64,000 nt of DNA from Planomonospora sp. ID82291 (lineage in GTDB: Bacteria > Actinomycetota > Actinomycetes > Streptosporangiales > Streptosporangiaceae), in NCBI RefSeq assembly GCF_015711645.1, contig NZ_JABTEX010000010.1, positions 1-64,000 on the forward strand. The letters run 5' to 3'. Every line of letters starts with the position of its first letter. Position 1 is the first letter of the stretch. A model generated the notes under the pieces. It ran no database searches, was not told the DNA's origin, and was given only the letters and a program-made list of their open reading frames with translations. Shown in pieces: positions 14,978 to 21,985 of this stretch. The position numbers and the translations under genes were made by a program.

Positions 14978-15577
14978 GTGACCGCCACCGCCACCCGCGC
15001 CCTGATCACCGTCGTCCTCGCCCCGACCAACCAGCCGAGCGCCCACTCGATCGAGTGCCCCGCCAGCGACTTCTACATCCCGGCCCGGTCCGGCGAGCCC
15101 GGCGACTGGTCCGGCGACGTCGCCGACCTCGGCGAGCTGAGCGACCGCTTCCCCGGCGTCGTCTTGCACCCGTGCCTGCACAAGGCCGCCCGCGACTACG
15201 ACATCCCGGCCGGACTCGACGGCGAGAGCATGACCGCCCGCCGGACCCGCGCGGCCGTCCTCGTCGGCCACGTCCTCGACACCGACGCCGAGCCCGGCGC
15301 GGCCGTCACCCAGATCCGCGCCCTGCTCGCCGTCGAGGAGGCGTACGCCAAGCCCGCCCGGCAGCTCGCCGCCGCCCAGGAGGCCGACCCGGCCAGCGGC
15401 ATTCTCGGCGCGGGCCTGGACGAGCTGCGCGCGGCGATGCGGTCCGCCCGCCTCGCGCTGCTCGTCCGCGTGGAGAACGCCATCCACGCGCTGGCCGCCG
15501 AGCTGGAGCTCGGGACGGTGGACGCCTACAGCGTCATCGCCGACCTGCGCCAGCGGCCCGCGCTGGCCACCTGGTAG
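14978..15577 (+). CDS. Hypothetical protein (199 aa)
   Basis: GTG with CAGGAAGG upstream. The N-terminus has TRALITVVLAPTNQPSAHSI and CPASDFYIPARSGEPGDWSG; residues ~55-65 read FPGVVLHPCLHKAARDYDIP. The second half is helical (AVTQIRALLAVEEAYAKPAR, LRAAMRSARLALLVRVENAI). No recognised family. Part of the hairpin-separated series after P1d. Confidence 0.7.
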   Translation: MTATATRALITVVLAPTNQPSAHSIECPASDFYIPARSGEPGDWSGDVADLGELSDRFPGVVLHPCLHKAARDYDIPAGLDGESMTARRTRAAVLVGHVLDTDAEPGAAVTQIRALLAVEEAYAKPARQLAAAQEADPASGILGAGLDELRAAMRSARLALLVRVENAIHALAAELELGTVDAYSVIADLRQRPALATW

Positions 15578-15586
15578 CCCCTCCCC

Positions 15587-15614
15587 GGCGCGGGCCGACC
15601 GCACGGCCCGCGCC
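15587..15614 (+). other. Intergenic GC hairpin with loop ACCGCA
   Basis: GGCGCGGGCCG, loop ACCGCA, exact complement. In sense orientation the loop is the reverse complement of UGCGGU found in P1 leader loops. Confidence 0.6.
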
Positions 15615-15651
15615 GCCCCTCTCCCACCCCGCTACGACCTTGGAGGCCCCC

Positions 15652-16248
15652 GTGCCCGTCATCGCCCCGCTCGTCAACCACTTCACCGGCGGAGTCCGCG
15701 CCATGCCCACCTACCTGCCCGCGCCCGGCGCCGGCGCCTACTTCACCCCCGGCGCGGTCGTGCCGATCCCCGCCGAGGCGCTGCCCGCCGAGCTGGTGGA
15801 CCGCGCGCCCGTGGACGCCGTCGTCACCCGCGACCGGCGTCTGTGGGGCGTGCCCGCCTACGTGGCCGCCGCCCCGATCCACCATGCGGCGTTCCTCTCC
15901 TTCCGGTGGGACGCCGAGACCGGGCAGGTGGCCGACGTCGCATGCTGGCCGAGCGAGGGGGAGGCCGACCGCGCGGCCTACAACCTCGCCCGCACCGTCT
16001 CCGCCCCGGCCAAGGAGGGCAAGCCGCTTACGCACGTCACCGTGACGTGGGGCGGCATCGGCGGGCGGCGCGTGATCGGCCCGGCGTGGGGCGGCACCCT
16101 CACCCGCGGCAAAGGCGGCATCCTCGTGCGCGCCGACTTCCGGCCCGAGCCGGTCGGCACCGCGAGCACCTACCGGACCGGGGCGCGGCTGCTGGCCCGG
16201 CACCACGGCGTGCCCGCGCGCGGGATCGCCCTGGACGTGCAGGACTGA
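15652..16248 (+). CDS. Hypothetical protein (198 aa)
   Basis: The GTG at 15652 has TTGGAGG seven bases upstream, which decides the start over longer frames. The protein is mostly beta-strand-like (VPVIAPLVNHFTGGVRAMPT, RRLWGVPAYVAAAPIHHAAF, LTHVTVTWGGIGGRRVIGPA) with a basic C-terminus. Single Cys. No family recognised. It ends the P1d series before P1e. Confidence 0.7.
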   Translation: MPVIAPLVNHFTGGVRAMPTYLPAPGAGAYFTPGAVVPIPAEALPAELVDRAPVDAVVTRDRRLWGVPAYVAAAPIHHAAFLSFRWDAETGQVADVACWPSEGEADRAAYNLARTVSAPAKEGKPLTHVTVTWGGIGGRRVIGPAWGGTLTRGKGGILVRADFRPEPVGTASTYRTGARLLARHHGVPARGIALDVQD

Positions 16249-16352
16249 CCGAGGCGGCCCCCTCGCCCGCACCGCCCCCGTGGCCGTCGTCCAGAACGAC
16301 GGGAAGCGGCGGGCGCACCTGGCCGAGCAACGAATTCCTCCGGCACACCCTA

Positions 16353-16410
16353 TTGCTCATTAAGTAAGGATGCTGTACAGTTTGAGGTGTGAGAGGGAGT
16401 CGTTCCCCTC
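16353..16410 (+). promoter_or_regulatory. P1-family promoter (copy e) with leader hairpin
   Basis: TTGCTC (16353-16358), 17-bp spacer with AGTAAG in register, TACAGT (16376-16381). Leader stem GAGGG (16393-16397) with CCCTC (16406-16410): different bases from the other copies but still paired. Confidence 0.75.
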
Positions 16411-16454
16411 GCCCCCGGCCTAACCACCCGGGGCAGGTCAGGAAAGGATCCGAG

Positions 16455-16607
16455 ATGCCGAACAACAAGTACAAGGTGAGCCAGTGCATCCTCTGCTGCA
16501 AGCGGCTGGACGTCCCGCCGGGCTCGCCGACCCCGGCGCACCGCGACGACTTCGGCAACCCGTGCCCCGCCAAGGGGAACTCGTTCCGGACCGGGATGGC
16601 GGGGTGA
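16455..16607 (+). CDS. 50-aa zinc-knuckle peptide
   Basis: ATG with AGGAAAGGA upstream. MPNNKYKVSQCILCCKRLD, a His at residue 29 and CPAKGNSF give a C-x2-CC ... H ... C arrangement able to bind one zinc. It has its own P1 promoter and its own 17-bp terminator, so it is an independent cassette. Too short for family assignment; likely an interaction or regulatory module. Confidence 0.7.
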   Translation: MPNNKYKVSQCILCCKRLDVPPGSPTPAHRDDFGNPCPAKGNSFRTGMAG

Positions 16608-16612
16608 TGTGA

Positions 16613-16651
16613 GCGGCCGTGCCTCCGCCCGCCAGGCGGGGGCACGGCCGC
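16613..16651 (+). terminator. 17-bp hairpin terminator
   Basis: GCGGCCGTGCCTCCGCC paired with its near-perfect complement across loop CGCCA, six bases after the stop. Confidence 0.8.
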
Positions 16652-16688
16652 TTCCGGACCCGGAAGCGCTCGGCTCTCAAGAGGGCCG

Positions 16689-16743
16689 GATTTTGTAAAT
16701 CTCAAGCGCCAAAATCTGGAAGACGGACTAGACAAGAGTTGTC
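16689..16743 (+). promoter_or_regulatory. Two inverted repeats in front of the HicB-like gene
   Basis: GATTTTG (16689-16695) with CAAAATC (16710-16716), and GACAA-GAG-TTGTC (16731-16743), in an AT-rich stretch unlike its surroundings. They fit operators for the HTH protein encoded just downstream (autoregulation inferred). Confidence 0.5.
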
Positions 16744-16755
16744 GGAGGCCCTACC

Positions 16756-17238
16756 GTGATGACCATGACGCTCCCCGAAGAGATCCTCAGCCAGCCCGAC
16801 ATCACGACCGAATTCGACGCCGACGACGTCGTCGCGACCGACTACCGCGCCACCGTCACCCGCACCGGCAAGCAGTGGACCGCCACCGTCCGAGACCTCC
16901 CCGAGGGCCACGCCGTCCAGGCCCAGGGCTCAACCTGGAGCGAGGTCGGACAGAACGTGACCCTCTGCATCGTCGACCTGCTCCAGGCCGCCCCCGGCAC
17001 GGTCGCCGTCCAGCTCGTCCCCGCTGACTCGGCGGCCGCGGACGCCCTGGCGGCCGTCAAGCGGGCCCGATACGCCCGCGTCCTCGCCGAGCAGGCCGAG
17101 CGGGACGCGACCCGGGCCGCCGCCCGCACACTCATTGGCCAGGGGTGGACCACCCGCGACGCGGGCAGCGCCATGGGCCTGTCCCACCAGACCATTTCCA
17201 AGCTCACCTCTGGCGCCGCTGTGGACGCCACGGCGTAA
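16756..17238 (+). CDS. HicB-like protein with C-terminal HTH
   Basis: GTG start with CGGAGG seven bases upstream; an ATG one codon later is equally possible. Residues ~25-85 (YRATVTRTGKQWTATVRDLP, GSTWSEVGQNVTLCIVDLL) have the HicB fold pattern of a partial RNase-H-like antitoxin. Residues ~120-155 (AARTLIGQGWTTRDAGSAMG, LSHQTISKLTSG) are an HTH. HicB antitoxins normally neutralise an adjacent HicA toxin and repress their operon. No HicA is visible here, so this is an orphan regulator or phage repressor. Two inverted repeats upstream support autoregulation. Confidence 0.7.
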   Translation: MMTMTLPEEILSQPDITTEFDADDVVATDYRATVTRTGKQWTATVRDLPEGHAVQAQGSTWSEVGQNVTLCIVDLLQAAPGTVAVQLVPADSAAADALAAVKRARYARVLAEQAERDATRAAARTLIGQGWTTRDAGSAMGLSHQTISKLTSGAAVDATA

Positions 17239-17427
17239 GCTCCAAGCGTTCCCGTTCCTTTCCTGACCGGGACAGGCCGCCACCCATCGGGCTGGTTACC
17301 CGAACACACGGGGCGGCCGCGGCCCCCGCCGGCCTTTCGCTGGCGGGGGCTTGCGCATGCCGGGGCGCCGGCACCCCGGCCGCCGGGCCTGCACCGGGAC
17401 GGGCGCCCGGATTCCCGCCCCACCCAC

Positions 17428-17489
17428 TTGCCCAGTGAGTAAATCTACTGTACAGTTCTACGTGTGAGCAGGGATGCGGTTCCCCGCTC
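17428..17489 (+). promoter_or_regulatory. P1-family promoter (copy f) with leader hairpin
   Basis: TTGCCC (17428-17433), 17-bp spacer with AGTAAA, TACAGT (17451-17456). Leader GAGCAGGG (17466-17473) with CCCCGCTC (17482-17489), one mismatch, loop ATGCGGTT. Confidence 0.8.
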
Positions 17490-17520
17490 CACCCGGTTCC
17501 TACGGCCCCAGGAGGCTCCC

Positions 17521-18171
17521 GTGAACACCACCCTCGCCACCATCGCGAACGCCGTCGCCTACGGCCGCGAGGCCGAAGCCAAGGCCAAGGTCGTCCCGGC
17601 CGTCGCCGCCCGCTACCCGATGCTGGCCAAGCACATCGCGGCCGCCCGTGACTGCTACCTCACCGGCGCCGAGGCCGCCGGGCTCCCCACCGAAAAGCTG
17701 CCGGAGATCACCACCCTCGGCCGCCTCATGCGCGAATGGCTCGACGGCATCGCCGACACCAACATCGTCTCCATCGCGATCAGCGCGGGCTTCCCCGCCC
17801 ACCTGACCCCCATGGTGAAGGTCTCCTCTCTGCGCGCCTGGCTCACCCTGCCCGCCTACGGCGGCAACGATCCCAAGCTCGGCCGCATCCTCGACAAGGC
17901 CCGCGAGGTCTACGCCGAGGCGTACCCCGACCTCGCGGGCCCCTGCGAGGACTGCGGCGCCGAGCCCGGCGACTGCAACCCGGTCATCTGCCTCGCGGAC
18001 GCCTCCCTGGACGACGAGGTGCCGACGCTCGCCGAGATCGTGGAAGACCCCAACACCCCCGCCGAGTGGCTGAACCTCGACCCCGACGCGATCCGGGCTC
18101 TCGCCCGCCACATGGTCGAGATGAACGCCTACAACCGGCTCGCGATCGAGGCAGGCGCTTCCGCCGCGTAA
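17521..18171 (+). CDS. Hypothetical protein with CxxC motif (216 aa)
   Basis: GTG with AGGAGGC upstream, directly behind P1f. All-helical protein (NTTLATIANAVAYGREAEAK, MLAKHIAAARDCYLTGAEAA, LGRLMREWLDGIAD) with a Cys cluster CEDCGAEPGDCNPVICL near residue 140. The C-terminal part is acidic. No family recognised. The cluster could hold zinc. Confidence 0.7.
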   Translation: MNTTLATIANAVAYGREAEAKAKVVPAVAARYPMLAKHIAAARDCYLTGAEAAGLPTEKLPEITTLGRLMREWLDGIADTNIVSIAISAGFPAHLTPMVKVSSLRAWLTLPAYGGNDPKLGRILDKAREVYAEAYPDLAGPCEDCGAEPGDCNPVICLADASLDDEVPTLAEIVEDPNTPAEWLNLDPDAIRALARHMVEMNAYNRLAIEAGASAA

Positions 18172-18180
18172 CACCCCCTC

Positions 18181-18213
18181 GGGCCTGCGCTGCCCTGTGG
18201 GTAGCGCAGGCCC
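18181..18213 (+). terminator. 11-bp hairpin
   Basis: GGGCCTGCGCT and exact complement around an 11-base loop, 10 bases after a stop. Confidence 0.6.
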
Positions 18214-18260
18214 CCTCACCAGCCCTTATGTCTCCGAACATCCCTGGAAGGGGAAACCTC

Positions 18261-18605
18261 ATGAGCATCGACCCGAACGGCACCGCCGCCGACCACGGAC
18301 CCAACGTGGAGGCCGCGCTCGTCCTGCTCTACCTGCCCGCCCGGCAGGCGCTTGAGGCCGCTGAGCGCCGCGACGCCGACAACTTCGCCACCGTCGAGGA
18401 GGTCGAGATCACCGCCCGTAACGCCCTGTCCCTCGCCATCGCCGTTCACAGCGGCGACGTCTGCCCGGACATCTCCTACGAGGTCGACGCGGCCGCCGAA
18501 GCGCTCGCCGAGGCCCGCGAGCGGAGCGGCTGCCTCTGCTACCAGCACAGCCCCACCGAGCGCACCCACGTCGGCCACTGCCCCAGCCACACCCCCGGCG
18601 AATAA
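18261..18605 (+). CDS. Hypothetical protein with C-terminal Cys/His cluster (114 aa)
   Basis: ATG with GGAAGGGGAAA upstream. Helical core (EAALVLLYLPARQALEAAER, EEVEITARNALSLAIAVH, DAAAEALAEARER) and a C-terminal SGCLCYQHS...HVGHCPSH, a probable zinc site. Not assigned to a family. Lies between hairpins in the P1f series. Confidence 0.7.
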   Translation: MSIDPNGTAADHGPNVEAALVLLYLPARQALEAAERRDADNFATVEEVEITARNALSLAIAVHSGDVCPDISYEVDAAAEALAEARERSGCLCYQHSPTERTHVGHCPSHTPGE

Positions 18606-18614
18606 CCCCGCCCG

Positions 18615-18647
18615 GCCGCTCCCCGGCCCAAACAGCCGGGGAGCGGC
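18615..18647 (+). other. Intergenic 13-bp GC hairpin
   Basis: GCCGCTCCCCGGC and exact complement around a 7-base loop CCAAACA, ten bases after a stop. Confidence 0.6.
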
Positions 18648-18680
18648 TCCGCCCTCTCGACAGCCCCAGGAAGGCCAACC

Positions 18681-19022
18681 ATGACCACCACCGCGCCCAC
18701 GACCATCGTCGTTCCCACCCGCGTCTACGCGATTGACGAACGGCAGCACTACCCGACCGTCGTCATCGACCGGTGGGAGGCGCTGAAGTGCGCCGCACCC
18801 TGCAACAACGACATCCACGGCTCCGGCTTCGACTTCGCCAACGAGATGGGCACGGTCGTCCTTCCGCCGGAGGCCGACATCACCCCCGAGAAGACCGGCA
18901 TCTACGTGTGCCTGGGCTGCGGGATCGTGATCGACATCGCGCCCGTCCCCGCGTGGGACCCCGCCCAGGCACCGGCCGCCGAGGCGTGGGAGCCCGACAT
19001 CGACAGCCACCTCGACAACTGA
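18681..19022 (+). CDS. Small Cys-containing hypothetical protein (113 aa)
   Basis: ATG with AGGAAGG upstream. Contains LKCAAPCNND near residue 36 and VCLGCGIVIDIA near residue 78, two Cys pairs spaced like a zinc ribbon, between beta-rich segments. Acidic C-terminus (EAWEPDIDSHLDN). No family recognised. Confidence 0.7.
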   Translation: MTTTAPTTIVVPTRVYAIDERQHYPTVVIDRWEALKCAAPCNNDIHGSGFDFANEMGTVVLPPEADITPEKTGIYVCLGCGIVIDIAPVPAWDPAQAPAAEAWEPDIDSHLDN

Positions 19023-19031
19023 CCCGCCCCG

Positions 19032-19054
19032 GCCCGCCCCGGGCAGGGGCGGGC
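19032..19054 (+). other. Intergenic 9-bp GC hairpin
   Basis: GCCCGCCCC, loop GGGCA, exact complement; last of the gene-separating hairpins in this block. Confidence 0.5.
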
Positions 19055-19108
19055 ACCCTCCCCCTGAACGAGCGCCGCATCGGCGACGTCAAGATCGGAG
19101 CCTGACCT

Positions 19109-19288
19109 GTGGGCAAGCACGTCCTCATCGCCTACGACCCGGCCACCGGCGACCCCGAGGTCTTCGGACCGGTCTACACAGCCCGGGGCCTCGAGGAACT
19201 GGAAGCCGAAGCAGCGCGAGCCGGACTCGTTCGGCCGGAACGGGCCCGGCTCACCTCCAAGGCCGACCTCCTCGCCCGGCCCTACTGA
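19109..19288 (+). CDS. 59-aa hypothetical protein
   Basis: GTG with GGAGCCTGACC upstream. VGKHVLIAYDPATGDPEVFG then a helix LEELEAEAARAGLVRP. A compact alpha/beta peptide of unknown role. Its 3' end overlaps the end of the convergent minus-strand gene by 7 bases. Confidence 0.6.
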   Translation: MGKHVLIAYDPATGDPEVFGPVYTARGLEELEAEAARAGLVRPERARLTSKADLLARPY

Positions 19289-19902
19289 CTCAACTTCGTG
19301 GGGGGCGCCTCGACACCGTTCTGGGCGCCCCCCGCGCGCTCCTCGCTGGAAGGTTCCTGGATCGCCGCCAACTGCCTCGTCAGCTCAAGAGCCGCCCGCC
19401 CGCGCTTCAGCAGTCGCCAGAGCGGTGTCTCAAGCACTGTGGCCAGAGGCGTCACCAACCCCGTGATGGCCTCCGCCTGATCACGGCGCGTTCGAGCCGA
19501 CATCAGCACCCCCAGCACCGCGAACGCCGCATTGGCTGTCAGCCGGCGGGGCAGTCCGAGCAACGTCACCAGGTAGCGGCCGGAGCCGTCGACCAGCTCC
19601 TGCCCTAGCTCCTCCAGCCGTTTGTACTGCCGGGCGCGCTCCGCCCGCACCTTCTGCTGGACTACGGGATCAGCGATCGCCGGTAAGTCTTCCCGTAGCA
19701 CCGCCGCCGCGAGACCGATGTCCAGCAGCGTTGCGGTCAGCTTCCTGCGCGCTCGAACAGCATCGAGGATGCGCTCCTTACGCGCTTCCAAGCGAGGCTT
19801 CGCCGCGTACTCCACCAGCAGCGTCACCACGATCGACGTCACTCCCGCCACCACAGCAGCCGCCAGATTGATCGTCACAGCAGAGGCCCTCTCCGCTTGC
19901 AC
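19282..19902 (-). CDS. Membrane-anchored helical protein (206 aa)
   Basis: N-terminal transmembrane helix (TINLAAAVVAGVTSIVVTLL, residues ~10-29) followed by a long charged cytosolic helical region (AKPRLEARKERILDAVRARR, QQKVRAERARQYKRLEELGQ). No catalytic motif. It is alone on the minus strand between plus-strand units, with less regular codon use than neighbours, so it may be a moron (single acquired gene). Similar membrane-plus-coil designs occur in phage exclusion proteins, but this is only an analogy. Confidence 0.65.
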   Translation of the reverse strand: MQAERASAVTINLAAAVVAGVTSIVVTLLVEYAAKPRLEARKERILDAVRARRKLTATLLDIGLAAAVLREDLPAIADPVVQQKVRAERARQYKRLEELGQELVDGSGRYLVTLLGLPRRLTANAAFAVLGVLMSARTRRDQAEAITGLVTPLATVLETPLWRLLKRGRAALELTRQLAAIQEPSSEERAGGAQNGVEAPPTKLSQ

Positions 19903-19985
19903 GCCTGCCCACGGCAGGCAAGCCAGCCGAGCGTAAGACAGCGCTCGCTTCGGCCGCAGCCAAACTCGACGGATCGGCCCCGCGC

Positions 19986-20012
19986 GACGTTAAGCCCCTT
20001 TTCCGCCATCCT
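19986..20012 (+). promoter_or_regulatory. P2-family promoter (copy 3)
   Basis: GACGTTAA (19986-19993), 13-bp gap, CATCCT (20007-20012); leader of about 30 bases before the endolysin gene. Confidence 0.8.
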
Positions 20013-20050
20013 CCCCGGCGACAAACCACCGAGCCGCCCACGGGGGAGCG

Positions 20051-20833
20051 ATGAAGAAGGTCCAGGCCCGCTACTACCACCGAGGCCGTATCAAGCCGAT
20101 CCGCCTCATCGTCATTCACTCGATGGAGGCCCCGGAGAAGCCCGCCACCGCCGAGAACGTCGCCCGCTGGTTCGCCACCAGCTCCCCGAAGACCTCGGCG
20201 CACGTCTGCGTCGACAACAACAGCATCGTCCGCTGCGTGGACGACGGCGACACCGCGTGGTGCGCGCCGAACGCCAACGCCGACGGCCTGCACATCGAGA
20301 TGGCCGGCTACGCCCGCCAGTCCCGCGCCGAATGGCTCGACGCGTTCTCTCTGGCCATGCTGCGCAACGCGGCGAAGGTCGCCGCCGCCTGGGTGACCAA
20401 GTACAAGATCCCCGTCCGCAAGCTCACCCCGGCCGAGGTCCGCGCCGGCCGCAAGGGGTTCTGCGCGCACGTCGACGTCACCAACGCCTACCCGGGCACC
20501 GGCTCCCACACCGACCCGGGCAAGGGCTTCCCCTGGGATCGGTTCTTCGCGTTCGTCCGCGAGGAGCTCGACGGCAAGCCCGCTAAGCCCGTCGCCTGGT
20601 CCCGCCCGCTCGTCTACGTCAAGGGCAAGCCGTACATGACCGGCCCGGACGTCGAGGCGTGGCAGGACCGCCTGGACGATCTCGGCTACGACGTCGACGT
20701 GGACGGCCTGTACGGGCCCGGCTCGACCGCGGCCACCAAGAAGTTCCAGGCCGACGCGGGGCTGCTCGTCACCGGCACCGTGGACAAGACCACGTGGGCG
20801 AAGGCCAGCGAGAAGGCGGCCGCGAAGAAGTGA
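20051..20833 (+). CDS. Endolysin: N-acetylmuramoyl-L-alanine amidase with peptidoglycan-binding domain
   Basis: ATG with GGGGGAGCG upstream. Residues ~15-170 are an Amidase_2 domain: RLIVIHSME (His23), and GSHTDPGKGFPWD (His153 and Asp) supply likely zinc ligands. Residues ~195-255 are a PG_binding_1 domain (TGPDVEAWQDRLDDLGYDVD, DGLYGPGSTAATKKFQ). It cuts the amide bond between MurNAc and L-Ala and so opens the host wall at lysis. No signal peptide, so release needs a holin; a candidate lies two genes downstream. P2 control fits late expression. Confidence 0.9.
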   Translation: MKKVQARYYHRGRIKPIRLIVIHSMEAPEKPATAENVARWFATSSPKTSAHVCVDNNSIVRCVDDGDTAWCAPNANADGLHIEMAGYARQSRAEWLDAFSLAMLRNAAKVAAAWVTKYKIPVRKLTPAEVRAGRKGFCAHVDVTNAYPGTGSHTDPGKGFPWDRFFAFVREELDGKPAKPVAWSRPLVYVKGKPYMTGPDVEAWQDRLDDLGYDVDVDGLYGPGSTAATKKFQADAGLLVTGTVDKTTWAKASEKAAAKK

Positions 20834-21018
20834 ACGCCGAGGAGTGGAAGGCCGGCCGCGGCCGCGCCCGGGTCAACGGCTGGTTCGAGGTCACTCTCGA
20901 CTGGGGCGGCTCCGAGGCATGCATGCCGCCGGACGAGGCCGACGAGATAGCCGAGGCGCTGAAGGCCGCGGCCCGCGAGGCGCGGGCCCGGTCGGCGGAG
21001 AGCGGGCCCGCCCGGTGA
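20830..21018 (+). CDS. 62-aa hypothetical protein in lysis cassette
   Basis: GTG overlaps the endolysin stop (GTGA), and its own stop overlaps the next GTG. VNAEEWKAGRGRARVNGWFE is followed by a helical Ala/Arg/Glu C-terminus. No membrane segment. Its position between endolysin and holin candidate suggests a lysis accessory, but function is unknown. Confidence 0.65.
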   Translation: MNAEEWKAGRGRARVNGWFEVTLDWGGSEACMPPDEADEIAEALKAAAREARARSAESGPAR

Positions 21019-21305
21019 TCGGCTGGATCATCTACCTCACCGGGGTCGTCGTCGTAGCGCGCAAGGTGATCACGCTCCTCCGGGACGACGGCCTGTACGA
21101 GCCCGATGACTGGACTGAGGACGCCGCGTTCCGCGCCATTGGACTGCTGATAGCGATCCCCTGGCCGCTCATCCTGCTCGGCGCGGTCCTCACCGGCCGC
21201 CTACCCAAGAGCCACCACGAACTCCGGGCCGAGCTCGCCGCGCACGAGCGCCGCATCGCCCAGCTCGAACGCGAGCGAGACCACTGTCCGAGGCCCATGG
21301 CCTAA
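21015..21305 (+). CDS. Two-span membrane protein, holin candidate (96 aa)
   Basis: GTG overlaps the previous stop. Two hydrophobic helices (VIGWIIYLTGVVVVA, residues 1-15; AIGLLIAIPWPLILLGAVLT, residues ~40-60) are followed by a charged coiled coil (LRAELAAHERRIAQLERER). Small size, two spans, a charged tail and coupling to the endolysin are typical of actinophage holins, which make the membrane hole that lets the endolysin out. No sequence family is identified, so the call rests on topology and context. Confidence 0.65.
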   Translation: MIGWIIYLTGVVVVARKVITLLRDDGLYEPDDWTEDAAFRAIGLLIAIPWPLILLGAVLTGRLPKSHHELRAELAAHERRIAQLERERDHCPRPMA

Positions 21306-21323
21306 CGGTTCCCGGAACGCGAC

Positions 21324-21358
21324 GACGCCCGGCCAGCGGGGAAGTCTGGCCGGGCGTC
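21324..21358. terminator. 13-bp bidirectional terminator
   Basis: GACGCCCGGCCAG and exact complement around a 9-base loop, between the lysis cassette (plus) and the end of the eight-gene minus-strand operon. Confidence 0.8.
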
Positions 21359-21376
21359 ACCCATATCTCCGGAGGG

Positions 21377-21985
21377 CTACAGCAGAACGGCCAGCGTCGC
21401 CCAGGTGGCTGCCGCGCCGGCCACGGTCCCGGCGGTGACCTGGGCGGGCGTGTGGTCGCGGATCATCACCCGCGACCAGCCGATCGCCGCGACCACCACG
21501 GCGCCGACCGCATAGACAGGGGCGGGCGGCAGCACCCACGCGAGCATCACCACGCTCCCGGCCGCGACCGCCGTGTGGAAGGAGATCTTCCACCAGAACG
21601 TGATGGGGCCGACCACGGCCAGCGTGGCGAGCATGATGGACACGCACGCCACCATCACCCGCGGCGCCCCGAGCACGACCAGGAGCACGAGCGCGAGCAC
21701 GACCAGGGCGACGATGACGCCGATCAGCCAGGGCCGTTGCGCCCGGTCGGTGATGTGCTTATCGCCGAACCGGCCGGACTTCACCCCGGCCGCGATGACC
21801 AGGGCGGGGATACCGCCGCACAGTCCGGCTGCCAGCAGCGCCCATCCGAGGCCGGACCAGCCGCCGGTGACCGCGCCCACCGCCAGCGGCAGACCCATGA
21901 CGAAGTGCGCGGGCGCGAACACCTCGGTGAGCCAGCGGGCCGCCGTCAGCAGCGCCGCCCGGTCGCGGACGTCGGTGGCGGTCAT
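21377..21985 (-). CDS. PAP2-like membrane phosphatase, module copy 2
   Basis: ATG at 21985 overlaps the stop of the preceding gene (ATGA). About six hydrophobic helices. PAP2 signature elements are recognisable: KHITDRAQRPW (motif 1-like), KISFHTAVAAG (motif 2, SxHT in place of PSGH) and GWSRVMIRDHTPAQVTAG (motif 3, SR...H..P.QV..G). PAP2 enzymes dephosphorylate lipid phosphates such as undecaprenyl pyrophosphate or phosphatidic acid at the membrane. Last gene of the duplicated four-gene module. Activity is inferred from motifs only. Confidence 0.78.
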   Translation of the reverse strand: MTATDVRDRAALLTAARWLTEVFAPAHFVMGLPLAVGAVTGGWSGLGWALLAAGLCGGIPALVIAAGVKSGRFGDKHITDRAQRPWLIGVIVALVVLALVLLVVLGAPRVMVACVSIMLATLAVVGPITFWWKISFHTAVAAGSVVMLAWVLPPAPVYAVGAVVVAAIGWSRVMIRDHTPAQVTAGTVAGAAATWATLAVLL

